This document shows, one piece after another, positions 1 through 12,134 of a DNA stretch of 64,000 bases. The notes under the pieces were generated by a model. The model did not search any database, was not told where the DNA came from, and worked only from the letters and a program-made list of their open reading frames with translations. How positions within the stretch are numbered: the first letter of the stretch is position 1; every line of letters begins with the position of its first letter. This stretch comes from Perkinsus chesapeaki (Eukaryota; Perkinsozoa; Perkinsida; Perkinsidae), in NCBI GenBank assembly GCA_013115145.1, contig JAAPAO010000089.1:21576-85575 (forward strand), in the 5' to 3' direction. The translations under genes and the position numbers were made by a program.

Positions 1-460
1 CAGCCTGGTGGTCCGATGCACCGTCGACTGTGTACTTCAGAACTGCATCTTTGCTGGTTTTAGAAAAGGAACATCCCATAGGTCATACAAGGTGATAATA
101 CTAGTGACAACAAGCTCAGCGTATTTTGAGAGTGTTTCTCATCTGAATGCTTTTGACACGTTTATGGCGATACCTCACACTGTGAATGCGCGCAAGCAAC
201 AGACCATCGGTCCCATTGAACACAAAGCACCGTACAGTGCGCACAAAAATGAAAATTCCAGTTCACATGACAGTGGATCGAATGGACTTGATCATTCGAC
301 AGCTCTGATAGTGTTGACCGTGTGGATCATATCCTTCTCGCAGGTACTCCCGCAATTAACTCAAACCTTTACTTCAGCGCATAACGTAACCGCTTTGATT
401 CATCCGTCTCCGCTAGACATGCTCGAATACAGAGCATACGCTGTTGATTTGGTAACCTGA
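1..460. repeat. Diverged dispersed repeat module, copy 1
   Basis: This stretch shares long similar blocks with about 12990-13300 and 10530-10690. Shared words include AGTGCGCACAAAAATGAAAA, GTGGATCGAATGGACTTGAT and GATAGTGTTGACCG. A 150-codon open frame runs through it, but the copies do not keep that frame, so it is read as repeat DNA and not a gene. In the copies near 10.5 kb and 13.9 kb the block lies just downstream of a cysteine-rich peptide gene or relic, so it is probably the 3' flank of that duplicated unit. Confidence 0.6.
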
Positions 461-2363
461 CCAGGATTTTTGGCTAAGGCTTGTCCCAATAGGGCTTGGG
501 TAGCGCAATGAGGCGGAGGCAATAGATTACAGCAGAGAAGCTCTCTCATCTTACCCCCAGATGGCCCAAAGTTGCTACTGCCGAGGCTTTCTATCAAGAC
601 AAGGGAAAGTGACACGAGTCACACAAGCAATGCGAAACTAAAATGCAAAGCCTTCGCAGCAGAGGTGCACAGGTGGGTTACTTTGCCTCATCGTAAGCTT
701 CCTCCAAGTATCGATCATCTCCATATTTTGGTCCCTGCCATGGACTCTATGGCAACATGCCCTTCAGTCGTCCTTTCCACTGGCCAGTCGAGGCTGACAA
801 CAGAACACGGCAGAGTCAGCAGCTGGTTTTCCGCGATAACAGACCGAACATTACAACTCCCGAACAACACCAGGACGAAGCTGAGTCACCCATAACATAA
901 TAGATACCTCTGGCCGTACAGCGACGGGAGACTTTGAGGATATACGAGGTCCCAATATTGAATCACTGCGAACGACTTCAGATCCAATGGAGATGGTCCA
1001 TGGCATCCGTTGTAAGATGATCGTACTGTGATTTGATAGCCATGTCAGTTGCTCATTCTTGAAGGGAGTCCCGTTCAAGATGGCCGCCTTAACTCGAGCC
1101 ACGATCGCCGAGAGAAGCACCAACCGGGTGTTAGATGATCGTGAGAGTCCAAATGATCTTGGGGCAGCCCTAGCTCGTACAAGTTAACAGTTTATGTAGG
1201 GTAATACTCAGTAGGTGCATGATCGGATTCGATCGCCAAGGAAAGATTTGGAAGGAGCTAGGAAAATAAGCGGCAAAAGATGTAAGTTATAGCATACACA
1301 CCAAACCGCTTTAGTTCTCAATGTGCCGCAGACCCGCAGCGTTCCAGACACTGCATCTGAGCTGTAAATAACACCATCGTTTGACACACTGAGTACGATT
1401 AACAAGAGATATCCGAAAGTCGCGGATCATGGTATCACGCAATAACATTTTTCAATATCCCTGTACACTTAACGCAATGGCAAGCTTTTGCGAACAATAA
1501 GTCGTAAAAGCCCTCAGGCTGTTTGAAGATGGACTACAAGCTTTGAAACAGCCCTCCGGTTGACATACACAAAATTCTCACACCAAGACCTTCCCAATAC
1601 AATACTTACCTACATTAATAGACGCTGAGAATAAACTTATTGGTGCATGAACTTGTCATTGCTACATGAAGCTTGACTTTCACGCCTTGAAAGGGTAAAA
1701 GTTTTCTAGGGAGTTGAGGATTCTCTCTGTCATACGAGCATTCTGATCTTCTGGGAAGACATCGCCGACTGTGTCATACCTCATCACGACCATCCTTTGA
1801 CTTCTGTTATGACAGTTCAGCCGGGAACGTGCCGAAACTCTCCTGTTGTTCCCATTGGTGCCTGCTCTGGAGGGTGTGGGGTGGAGCCGTAGGCCGGACA
1901 CTGATAGTGCACCGGGAGTAGTTGGCTGGCACGAAACCGTGCCAAGCTACACCAGTACACATCAGTGACCGTGGCAGCCTGCAGCACATCATGCAGTGCG
2001 AAGAGACTGACCTGTGAACAACAGGGTCCGATCGCACGGCTGAACGTGCCGCAGGCCTCCGCCAGGGCGGGCTGGGACGGGATTGTGAAGTTGCTAAAAC
2101 TGGCGTTGAGCAGGCGTCTTGGGAACCTGCCTGGGATGGATCCGCTAGCCTAGCTCTGTCCCTTCGTTGTGTGCTGAATAGTGCGCGCGCCACAAATCTC
2201 AACACCTCTCCATGCGCAGTCTCTTTGGAAACAACACTAGTGGTCGGGGACCACTCTTAGTTACAGTCAGCGGATCGTCACACGCCATCCCCTCCATCCA
2301 GTTTCCCAGATTATCGGCTATCGTTGGAAGAGTAGAATTCTGAGTCAGAATTTCTGACCTTCG
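461..2363. other. Gene-poor stretch
   Basis: No recognisable gene. Open frames near 572-895 (+), 851-1123 (-) and 1807-2205 (-) are short, low in predicted structure and match no family I know. The 1820-2200 part is richer in GC than its surroundings and could hold an unrecognised exon. Confidence 0.4.
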
Positions 2364-4828
2364 TCAACCCATTACAGCCCCTTCGAGCCGTGAACCAAGA
2401 CAGACGTTGACATGCGGTTGATAGGTTCCTTTGAGCGTGTTTAGAGCAAGAACACCGTCGATAGAGACGAACTCATTCACTTCTCCAGCGCATAGCAAAC
2501 CTTGTGCCATCATTGCGCCATCTTCTCTACCCCAGGCGAATATGGGTATGGATGAGCCATACTTCCGTCTCGCCAGTTGGATAACTTCTCTTGCAAAAGC
2601 GAAACCATCAATAGAAGGATCACCATTGCAGCAACTTCCTGCGTTCCACGAGCCGTGAAAGTCATCATCTTTACTTGCCAGCGCAGAAGGTGAAATAAGG
2701 ACATTTTTGTAGCGATCGGCGAGCGAATAAAGTGGACCCAAGTGGTGCAGCCAAGTGGTGCAACCAGAAGAGTTCTGGTTGAAGCTATGGAAGTCGATAA
2801 TAACCATCAGAGGGCTGCTTATTTTAGCCCCAGAAGCACCATCGTATGTAAACTGAACCCCGTCGTGATCGACAGGTGCTCGGTCACGAGGGAAAAAGAA
2901 GGCGCTAAGCGCAGTGTAAGTGATGCCGACACTCACGTCTCCTTCATACCTCTGAAGTCCACCAAGAACCTTTATTTCTAGCAAAGCATGACCACTGCAG
3001 GTATGTGCAATAAGAGTAAGATTTCTCTCGGGGAAACTCTCGCTCTGGTTGCACTTCAGGTAATCAACCCACGATTGGATGTTCTCTCTTATCGTGGGCA
3101 GGGGAGGGGTACTCCGAGGAATCCAGCTGGGCTTGCCGTAATAGAACCCGTTGAAGAAACTTAACCTGGTTAGGCGTAGCTTGTTCAATGCGTATCAGAC
3201 TGATACTATCAGTCTGGAGTCCCAAAGTCTGTAGAGCGCAGAGCCCATGACATCGCCTCACACGGTCCAAATGGAGGTGATTTGTAGGGAACTAGACCTA
3301 GTATTCCCCCGACAGAAACATCAGCCTTTGCGAGCCCAGTGCATATCATCGCTTCGACCATCATAGCGCCATTACCATACCCAATTGCGTAAACAGGTAA
3401 GGAGTAGTTGTCAAGCTGCTGTCTGGTTGTGGCGACGATATTAGATACAAGAGAGAAGTCATCCACGGAAGGCTCCTGAATGCAGCACTCTCCTGCATTC
3501 TAGGCCGCCACACCATTAGCATTAATCACAGCGCACGGAGTGATGAACGTGAAGCGGAACTCCTCAGCGTGGACCATGAGGGCTGCACCGCGCGTATTGT
3601 GTGAATCTTCACATTTTTCACCGATATTATGAAAGTTTAAGACCATTGCTTCAGGACGAACGCCAGGATCATGGGTATGATATGACCGTTCTGTGTTGGT
3701 GGTTGCTGGCCAATCGGTCTCAGTGAAGAAAAATCCAATGGCATACCTTGCCACGTCTCCTTTCCATACGGATTCTCCAAGGGTCATGGCATTAGCGGTG
3801 TTGAAAATAATTTCTTGAACTTTCACCCACTCCTTCTGGCAGACCATTCGAGCTATTGACATGCCTTGGCTGTAGCGGACAGAAGGAGATTTGGTGACAG
3901 AAGGAGATTTGGCACAGCCCAGCCTTGCAACCCAAGCGCCGACATCCTTCTCTCGATCTGGCATTACAGACGAGAAGCTGTCCTCATAGAAAGTTCCAGG
4001 ATAACCATCGTCACCACGCATGAGAGCAAGCCGATATGCCGCAGCATTGTCCTTCTGAAAAAACTCTGTTGCAGTTCAAGAGACCTTCGTCGCCGCCAGG
4101 TCCCATCACGACACTGCTTCCTACTGTGACAGCACCTTTGATATTATTCTCGCAGAATAGCTTGTGTGCGAGCATGCCACGGTGGCATTGCCACCAGCAC
4201 CAAAGCCAACCGCATAGACTGGCGAGTCGGGCAGATAGCGATCTTTAAGAGCCTCCAGTGGAGCAAGAACAGAATCCTCGTCGTCTTGTGACTTATCGTT
4301 CTTACAGCAGGCCCCAGCAACCCATGTTGGTCGACCATCCGTATCTGGCCTTCCGCATGGGGTCACCAAAAGAAAGTTAGATATGTTGACAACACCAAGA
4401 ACTCCACTTTCATGGTGTCGTGTTCGGCAGTGCTCTCCTGTAGCATGAAGATTCAGTACAATAGCACTGGCATTCTGGAAGGGTTCTGTTACGAAGTATT
4501 CTCTGTCACTTCCTCCTGGCCCATCCTTGAAGGGAACATAGATCGAGAATGGTATCCCTGAGCCTATGCCGGTCGCAGTGATAGGGACCAACGCGGATCC
4601 AGTTGCAGTGATGGCGGGACCAATGGCTCCAGCTAAACCAAAGAATGCCCCGAACAGAGCAGAAAATGAGCCAAATAGGCCTCCAAGTGCACCTCCAAGG
4701 CCCCCTACTCCAGTGCCCGCGTTGCTGTTAGGAGATTTGCCACTGCGCTTGCCTTCAACCACTATCATTGAAGAGGAGGATACCAACCACACCCACAGAA
4801 TCCACTTGAAGCGTGGTTGAGTACACAC
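2364..4828 (-). CDS. Secreted protein with three esterase-like (PHB-depolymerase/feruloyl-esterase-like) domains, probably inactive and interrupted
   Basis: Three homologous alpha/beta-hydrolase-like units are read on the minus strand at 4828-4121, 4021-3209 and 3188-2364. Each keeps the motif typical of the PHB-depolymerase/feruloyl-esterase family: WVAGACC, (stop)NAGECC and WNAGSCC. Each also keeps a nucleophile-elbow region, but the expected G-x-S-x-G reads GFGAG, GYGNG and GREDG, so none has the catalytic serine. Unit 1 begins with a hydrophobic signal-like stretch (WILWVWLVSSSSMIVV) followed by a Gly/Ala-rich linker. The first codon of the open frame is GTG, so the true ATG probably lies in an upstream exon. 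Unit 2 has an in-frame TAG at 3500-3502, exactly where the other units have Trp. Introns must separate the units; exact borders are unsure. The product may be a secreted binding pseudo-enzyme or a decaying gene. No motif supports another family. Confidence 0.6.
3500..3502 (-). other. In-frame TAG replacing a conserved Trp codon
   Basis: The reading frame is open on both sides of this codon, 4021-3503 and 3499-3209. The residues after it, NAGECC, align with WNAGSCC in the third unit, so a single TGG to TAG change explains it. It could be a real nonsense mutation or a base-call error. Confidence 0.75.
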
Positions 4829-5535
4829 GAGACTAACAGAAGCTGAGAAGCTAAATAATACTTAATGAATATATGGCTCCACCTCGGTGTGAACTAAGGT
4901 CCATCCCTGTAAAATTCAAAGTGTAGATTTCACATGAGATGCGGCACAACAGATGTGCCTCCACTCGATGATTTTTAACTAGAGAGACAAGATCCTTGGT
5001 GAGAGTTCTACGGTGGTACGACGCTTCGTGTTGTCAGATTCAATGCCCCTCCTCAGTGTGCCAAACCTTCTTCAAGAGCTACTTTTGAGAGCAGTACCAC
5101 TGGGCACGTGTGCTCCAAGGCTGACTCTGAACGGAATCATTCGCGTGCAGGCCTCGTCCAATGAACTGAGTATCAAGAAAAGAGTGTCACGGCTCTACGA
5201 TCGCCCTCTAGCTGCACACTCGTTTAGCTGCTTTGCATGCATGCTGGCACGTGTGGTCTCATACTGGACTCCGCTTCTGGGAGGCACGCTCCTTCTTAGG
5301 TGACGTGCGATCCTCAATATCACTGATGTTTCAACAGCGACGCATATTATGCGTCTCTGAGGCGATCTCCATTCACAGCGAGCTATGAGGCTACGTCCTT
5401 ATAAGAAGTTCTCATTGAGAACCCCCGGAGCGTGCTCGCCTTCCCTGTCTGCTTCCATGTGTTCATTTGACATAGACGCTCGTTCTACCGGTTTTCTGTC
5501 GCGCTCTATTACAGTGTATACACTACCCTGACTTA
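4829..5535. promoter_or_regulatory. Shared upstream region of two divergent genes
   Basis: The esterase-like gene leaves on the minus strand and the S28 peptidase on the plus strand, so this 0.7 kb should contain both promoters and 5' leaders. No TATA-like box or other motif stands out. An open frame at 5013-5303 (+) has no recognisable content. Confidence 0.35.
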
Positions 5536-7683
5536 ATGTTGGCTCGTACTCTTGTATGGGTTGCGCTCGTCGCTCCCAGCAGAGGTGAAGAAGGAACCTT
5601 CGACCAAATTGTTGACCATTTTGATGGTGAGTTCCTTGATATCAGTGATTCACTGCTCTTCCCACTCTCAGATTCCGCCACCCCTCCGAAAACTTTCCAG
5701 CAGCATTACAACTATTTTGAGGGATTATTTCGTCCTTCTGGCCCTCCTGAGGTGACACTATCGCCATTCACTTCCTATTCAGTTCCTTGTTATGTAAGTA
5801 GGCCGTTATTATTGAAATACTAGGGGAAGCCCCTAATCTGCTAAAAGCTGGCCCTTATGGTGATACCGTGGGAGTAGCTAGACGGCTCGGGGCGATAGTG
5901 GTTCAACTTGAACATAGGTAAAGATAGATGCGGTCCTGTTATTTCCACCAGCTTTTCCCCCAGGCTAATAAGCTAGCCCTATCTCGTAGCTTTTAGGTTC
6001 TTTGGTCCGGACCTTCCAGCACCGCTAACTTCTGATGTAGCCGTGTTGCGCCGGCTTTTGAACATTGTCATCTCAGATCATAGCTGACATTGTCTACTTT
6101 CGCGACTATCTCCTCAAGAATAAGCTCACCCATCTGAAGAACCCTCAATTCCTTCTCATGGGCAACAGTTGGCCAGGGGTAGGTTACTCGATCTGCCAGG
6201 TTATGTTTTAGTGCTTAGAGCCTAGCAGCGTGGACTCGCGTGAAGCACCCTGAAGAATTCGCCGGTGCTGTTGCTGGAGCACCGGCGCTTCGGTTCTATG
6301 TCGATTATCCGGGGTGCTTAGATACATCCGCTGAGTATAGCATTTCTCGTCAGATACTTCGATACCGTAGCCGAAGCCTTATCCAGAGAATCCGTCGGAG
6401 GGAGCTGCGAATGTGCTTGCTTCGTAGGCTCACTTTTGGAATGCACGCTAGGTCGCCCACGTTATCCTCAGTTTGGTGAGGCGTCCAAGATTATGGAAGA
6501 TTTCATAGAAGACGAAGACCAGAAAGAGATACTTGCTGAAGAGTTTGATACTGAGCCAGAGTTCTTCAACGACTATCATGGTCTCGCTTTGCTGTATGTC
6601 TGGACTCCAGGCTCTTGAGGTTTCTGGTTGGTATTCTTTCCATCCAACCCTCTCCGCATTGTATCATGTCAAGTTGCCACGCATTTTTCTAGTGATTACT
6701 TCATTCTTAGTGCTATCTCTTCTCCATTGAGTGAAGGGGTGAAACAGAATAGTGACCGGCAGATCCAGAAGATATGCCGCAGTGTCGAAGACTTACTTAA
6801 AAGAGTCAAGGCTGGTGCTGACTCGGACGAAGAAGATGATTCTGATGCTATTGATGAGGATCTGGTCGAGTAGGTCTGATATCTAGTATGGTATGGCTGA
6901 TGCTCGATTTCAGTGGGTATTACCTTCAAGAGTTAGCCAAGCACCTGATCGGATCAAGGAGTGTGAAAACATACACAGAAGTCGTAGAGTTGTAGAATCC
7001 ATAAGTGAGTCAGGAGCACCATCGTATGGATCAGGTATATCAGTAAGCCCGAAACAAAGCCCTGGCTGCTGCTAAAATGTACTGAGCTTGGACTTTTCCC
7101 TTCGTGCAATGAAGGGTCGGCTTGCCCCCTCATAAATACCGAAGACTTTGTCGATGCCCAACTGAAGCTATGCGAAGACGTGTTTGGTATCCCTGCTCCG
7201 GAGGTTAGTTAACGGCACATCCAAAAACTTGAGTTATCGGCGTGGTTACCTTTCGCACAGTTCTCTCTTATTTTTGCATTTATCAGATTCATACCAGGAT
7301 CGCGGCTAATCAAGAGAAATATGGCAAACTTGAGATCACTAAGAGCGACGGCAAAACCGATCTCACTAATATCATTGTCATTCGTGGCGAGCTCGACCCT
7401 GTCCGAGATGCTGGTCAGCCGCTCAATCCACCGAGCGACCTGATCGAAATAACGGTAGCCAAGAATTGAATAGTCCTTCAATTCGAGGACTCCCATGTAG
7501 GTCAAAGATGCCAGCCACGGTACTTGGGCCATCAAGCCAGAAAGTCAGAGCCAACAGATAAGGTACCACTGCACGCCGTATTTGATTGTTGTGATCGAAA
7601 GGGGCTATCATCTCGCGCTTCTCAGGGCCTTGTACGATACAATAGCTCAGCAGGCTGTGAAATTTCTGAACCGAGTCGAGTGA
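5536..7683 (+). CDS. Serine carboxypeptidase-like protease, family S28 (lysosomal Pro-X / thymus-specific type)
   Basis: S28 peptidases cleave after proline, usually in lysosomes or outside the cell. A signal peptide (LARTLVWVALVAPSRG) is followed by FDQIVDHFD and TFQQHYNYF, then by VVQLEHRFFGPDLP. The nucleophile motif is GNSWPGSLAAW (usual GGSYPGSLAAW), the Asp region is RGELDPV, and the His region is KDASHGTW, so all three catalytic residues are present. Confident exons are 5536-5626, 5672-5751, 5824-5917, 5997-6042, 6077-6178, 6219-6313 and 6354-6597. Later exons begin near 6748, 7065 and 7288, and the last starts after an intron in which ACG is followed by GTAGCC. Introns are as short as 34-45 nt. 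An acidic run (DSDEEDDSDAIDED) sits near the middle. One junction, between 5751 and 5824, cannot be spliced in frame as written, so a small sequence error or a frameshift is possible. Confidence 0.85.
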
Positions 7684-10440
7684 AGCTACCCTGCGAAGTC
7701 GATGGACCATTTCATTGAAATCGCTTTACGCCTTTGGCTCAGCCAATCAGGCATTTTTCTCATTAAAAAGATATCGCATTGGAACGTCTTACGTTCAGAC
7801 TGCTAGGAGGCGCCTAGTAAGAGTTCCGTAAGCCTAGAGTTGTCAATATCGAGTTTGGTAATGGTGGTATACGAGTCGTAAAAACTGTGCTTATTTACAA
7901 CTCAGTTCATTCCCACATCATAGGCGAACTAACTCGAGCATCAAGCTGCGAAGTCATACTGTCGGCCCGACAGTGTTGAACACTTGTTGGAATAACATCT
8001 CTTATCTTTTTGAGGTTAATGCATGGCTCTGTTCAAAACAGTCATCCTCTTTATCCTTCAGGGGCCTTCGGGTCCTTGAACAGCCTAATTATTACTCTTC
8101 CGTCGGCCTTTCGCCTCTGTATTCACTGCCTCCGAACCACTACTCCCACGGTGCGCCGACCCGTTCAGCGCATTCGATCTTCGCCGCCGGAGCAGCGCGG
8201 AGGCCCTTCGCGCTGCTCGGTGGTGGTCGTCCTCAGTGATGTAGTGCTCCATACTCAAGTATCGTGCTTGGATTGAGACCGCGTCTTCGTTAGCATCGCC
8301 CCTGGACGCCCCTGGACGCTCTTTGTTGAATGGCCGACTCTCACTTGCGCCTTGTATGGTAGATGTTCCGAAAGCGTGCGTTTGTCCTACACGAACGCTA
8401 CCTACGTTACATGATTGGGGAACATCTTACCCAAGTACCCGGTCAGCTCCCCAACATCCCACTCTATGTCAGCCGCTGGTGGTGGTTTCATTTTGAGGTC
8501 CTCCAATTGTTCGCGTTAGGCTACCGCCCCTTCAGCTTCGACCGCCAGAACGTGAACCGTCTCTATTTCTTTGAAGGATCCTCGGCTCTGCGCGGTTCCC
8601 AGGCCCCCTTCTTCAACGCTTTGACCAGCTTTGTTCCACCCCATAATTGTCCAACCTGTTGGTGGGTAGTAGGCTAGGAGTCCGTATCCTCTACACAACC
8701 ACCGGTATCTCGCCCCCTACTTCCTCTAGCGTTGACCAGCTCGGCGATCTTCTGCGCCGCTACTCGGAGATCTGCAGATGTTGGGGCCACGTCTGTCTGC
8801 CAAATGCTCTCCTTTGTCAGTAAGTTAGTCAATGCAGTAGCGGCGCTACTGTAGCGCGGAAAGCCGAGCATCGACGCTATAGGTTTTCCCGGGGGAACTC
8901 CGCGCACGAAATCGACCAGCTATGCACATGGTCAACATATGCGCTGGTGAGAACATGAGCCCATCTTACGCTGCTTTTCTCGGACGGCCATTAGCCGTCG
9001 GCTAATACTTGGACAGGTGAGCACGTCCTCACACTGCCCATCACATATATCTCCACTACATCCTTTCTCCCAGGTACAATACAAATAACTGAATTCTCAC
9101 CCCTCTCGGTACGAAGAAGTGGAGAGACCCTGTGTTTGTGACCTATTCCATGAATTCATGATGGCAATGCGGGTTCCTGCATATCCTTACCTTTACTATT
9201 GGACTGCGCGGCATATTGCGGACCGTCCCAGGTAACAACCAACTCTTCGTGACAATGGTTGGATTGTGGGTGCTGTTTAGAATCTAAACAGATTTAGCTC
9301 ATCTAAACTACAAAGTCTTCAAAGGATGGTTCAACAACAAGAACGACCTGTCCTATGTGAGCTTGGGAGCTCAGTTCCAGCACGCGTTCCGTGTCGACGG
9401 CACTCAAGATGAGCATAAAACATTTGCTAGTGTCTGGTTAGCTAGAAAAAGGACAAGCTCAATGAGCAGTGATGACATCACTCCCAATCCCCTACCCTAA
9501 TATTAAGCATCTGTCGCATGACCGCTTTGCTTTAGTGCGCTTCGCACTAAGGGCCGTCTGTCTCACGACTGTCAGTGTTTTGTTCTAGCGTACGCTCAGT
9601 AACCTATGATAGACAATCGTATACTTCTCACTGTTATCTGTCGTGCAACAGGTACTTACACTCCTAGTGAAAAGCATCCCTCTGTCGGAGCGTGGGCAGC
9701 AAGTTGCTGCCAGCAACGCCATCTGCTGCACCCCACGTCTTACTCACCGAGTTATGCAGGTTTATACGCCTGTATGCACGCATGCACTATATAAGTTATA
9801 TAATATAACCCACTGTGAGTTACTCACACATATCCTATCTATCGCACAATTGTCGTACCACGGTATTACTAGCTTTCTTTACTCGTGATATTCTACTCAT
9901 TGCTCACTCTGTTTACTGCTCTATCTCTCTTCCGATATACGTTATCATCGTGGTGTTTATAACACTTCACACACCATCTCTAACGCGTGGTCCTGTTCCA
10001 TTCCAGCGAAGACATTGAACATATTGCACGTGTTTTGCAGGTGAAGCTCTGACTACAACGGAAATCAACAGGGAGACGCCTCATGGAAGCACGGGAATCA
10101 ACTTGTCATGCACCTTTCATGCATCGTAGTCTATGAGACTCCTACTAATATCACCCCACTTTCATACCCTCGTCCTCCTGACCTCGACACCGACAATCAT
10201 CCTGCCCAACAGAAGATCCCTAGATACTGGATCACTTTCTGGGTGTGCAGAAGCTTCTATGAGGGCCATAGAACTGCAGCGCTCTCTGGTTACTATAAAT
10301 GTACTAAATTCAATGTAGCCCTCATCTCTATAGGAAGGGTGCATGTTGTAGTGGATTCCGCAACGAACCATATGTCTGTCCCGGGGACAGTGTCCCCTGG
10401 TCTAAAAAGGACGCACTCATTTGTTCCCTTTTAAAGAAAG
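7684..10440. other. Gene-poor accessory stretch with weak open frames
   Basis: Open frames at 8363-8677 (+) and 8674-8907 (-) fall in a GC-richer island and could be exons, but they match no family I recognise. About 9300-9500 (+) also reads open for roughly 68 codons without an ATG. Short inverted repeats occur at 10378-10410 (CCCGGGGACAGTGTCCCC). No complete gene can be supported. Confidence 0.35.
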
Positions 10441-10449
10441 GGAGTGGAC

Positions 10450-10690
10450 CTCTCCCGTGACCTTGCGCTAGTGTGACTTGTCCTCCGGTGATGGTTTGCA
10501 CAATGAGCTACATTCAACACAAATCTTCGCACAGTGCGCACAAAAATGAAAATTCCAGTCCACATAATAGTGGATCGAATGGACTAGATCATTCGACAGA
10601 TCTGATAGTGTTGACAGTATCATAGGGCCAAACGTAAGCGCTTAGAGTCGTCAGTCTCTGCTAGGCATGTTCGAATGCAGAGGATGCACT
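10450..10690 (+). pseudogene. Relic of a cysteine-rich peptide gene with its 3' flank
   Basis: The segment at 10457-10502 matches the second half of the peptide gene at 11502 (GTGACCTTGCG...ACTTGTCCTCCGG...ATGGTTTGCA), with about one base missing, which breaks the frame. The following block repeats the 1-460 module. No start codon or signal peptide remains. Confidence 0.5.
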
Positions 10691-10889
10691 GCTGGTCATA
10701 CCCGATCAGCAACACGGGACATCCAGGCGCACGGAAAGAGACGTCCCTATCCGAAGTCGCGCGGATAACGAGTCGGTTGCTCAGTCAAGATGGACAAGTG
10801 TTGCCTCGTGGAAGAGCGACTCAGGAACTCCTCAATAAGACGCTCTTATAACGACAGGCATATGTTGAGAGTGTGTTACCGGGAAGCCG

Positions 10890-12110
10890 CCGCCCTCCGA
10901 GTGGCTCCCTGATATGCGGTACATGCTCCATACTATGTCCCACTGAAGACGGATGCCATCTGCCCTGCAGCAGACGAGTCATTGCAGTGACGGCAGTTTA
11001 CCGGGTATGATTGGGAGAGAGATTGAAGCTTAGATCGAGGCAAAGTTCTCGGTGCTCCCGCGAGTCTCCCAATGAGTGTTCAGTGAAGGTGCGGTACCCT
11101 TTGCGCTGGCCTTGCGCGTCTTCATCTTACTGTCTATCACCCGGAGGAGGTAACACGGTATAACAACTCTTATCAAATACGACTGCATCCCAAAAACGCG
11201 TACATATCTGGAGTATATGGACATTCAGAGTTAGTTCACTGAGACGGGTCATCACGGCGGTCCCATTTCCGGCATCGAACAGATGACCGACGTGATTCAC
11301 GCGTGGCTCCTCTGGCCTGTGACGGCCCTATGCTTAGCTAATCAATGTTCATAGAGCCATTCGAGCAGTCAGACTACTCGGAAGACTGTCAGGCTGCTTA
11401 GAAGACTCTTATAATATATCACCGGGTGATGATCACCCCTACTAGGGGTCCCCTAGAGTGATCATGTGTCACGTTCAGTTCCCTTGTGACCACCATTTTA
11501 AATGCGCTTCATCAACTGGGCTTTAATTCTGGCAATCGTATCTCTGGTGGAAGTTAAGCCTGTTAACGCCTGTGACCCTGAGAAGTACTGGACTTGTCCC
11601 CCAGGAATGGTTTGCATACTCGGCGTATGTGGCAAAGCCTAACTGCATGCAGAGCATGCACCATTATAATAGAGAAGCTGCACTCCTATTTTTACCCGGC
11701 GGGGATTTTGAAACTGGAATGAACCCTTTTGTTGAACCTCAGTGAATATCTTGAAAGATACTTACACCTTGTATCGCAGGAGACGCTTATCGATAACATT
11801 TCTTCTCCACGTATGCTCTCTACGACGATTTGAAACTTTGTTGCTCGGTGCCGGCTAACGGGAGGAGTATTAATGCTTTCATTTCTTGTTGACCGCTTTA
11901 TTGAATAAGGTTTATTCATTGTTCTGCAAGATCCTTCAGTTGCGTTCGCCAATAGTGAGCTTCAGGAAGTGACATTTCATATCGACCTATAAAAGACTTG
12001 CCTATCAAGGCAGTATCAGACAGGAAGGGTGTTCAGAAAGGTGTCAGCTATGATGGTAGAGCGGTCCAACTTACCATTGAAGCATTCGTTGAAAGTTAGG
12101 CACCACTTCT
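10890..12110. repeat. Segmental duplication, copy 1 (pairs with 15070-16180)
   Basis: About 1.1 kb aligns along its length, with indels, to 15070-16180. Shared runs include CCGGCCTGTGACGGCCCTAT-like sequence, AGTGATCATGTGTCACGTTC and TCAGTTCCCTTGTGACCACC. The copy carries an intact small peptide gene (11502) and, on the other strand, a decayed relative of the 16116 peptide. Confidence 0.85.
11502..11642 (+). CDS. Small secreted cysteine-rich peptide, family 1, intact copy
   Basis: This is a 46-residue open frame from ATG 11502 to TAA 11640. Residues 1-23 form a signal peptide (MRFINWALILAIVSLVEV then KPVNA). The mature part begins ACDPEKYWTC and holds four cysteines at 24, 32, 38 and 43 (spacing C-x7-C-x5-C-x4-C). 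The family is supported by a second intact copy at 13760 and a disrupted copy at 15602, with conserved upstream DNA and a conserved signal peptide. Such peptides are exported and probably disulfide-bonded. Function is unknown and I match it to no named family. Confidence 0.7.
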   Translation: MRFINWALILAIVSLVEVKPVNACDPEKYWTCPPGMVCILGVCGKA

Positions 12111-12130
12111 TGTCAACAAACTGTTAAGAA
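12030..12130 (-). pseudogene. Relic of family-2 cysteine-rich peptide
   Basis: The minus strand reads NECFNGKLDRSTIIADTF, which aligns with NKCFNDARVVDAFPSTLAL, the C-terminus of the 16116-16346 peptide, and sits at the matching place in the duplication. The upstream half is not recognisable, and a stop lies just 5' of the similarity. Confidence 0.5.
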
Positions 12131-12134
12131 TGGC

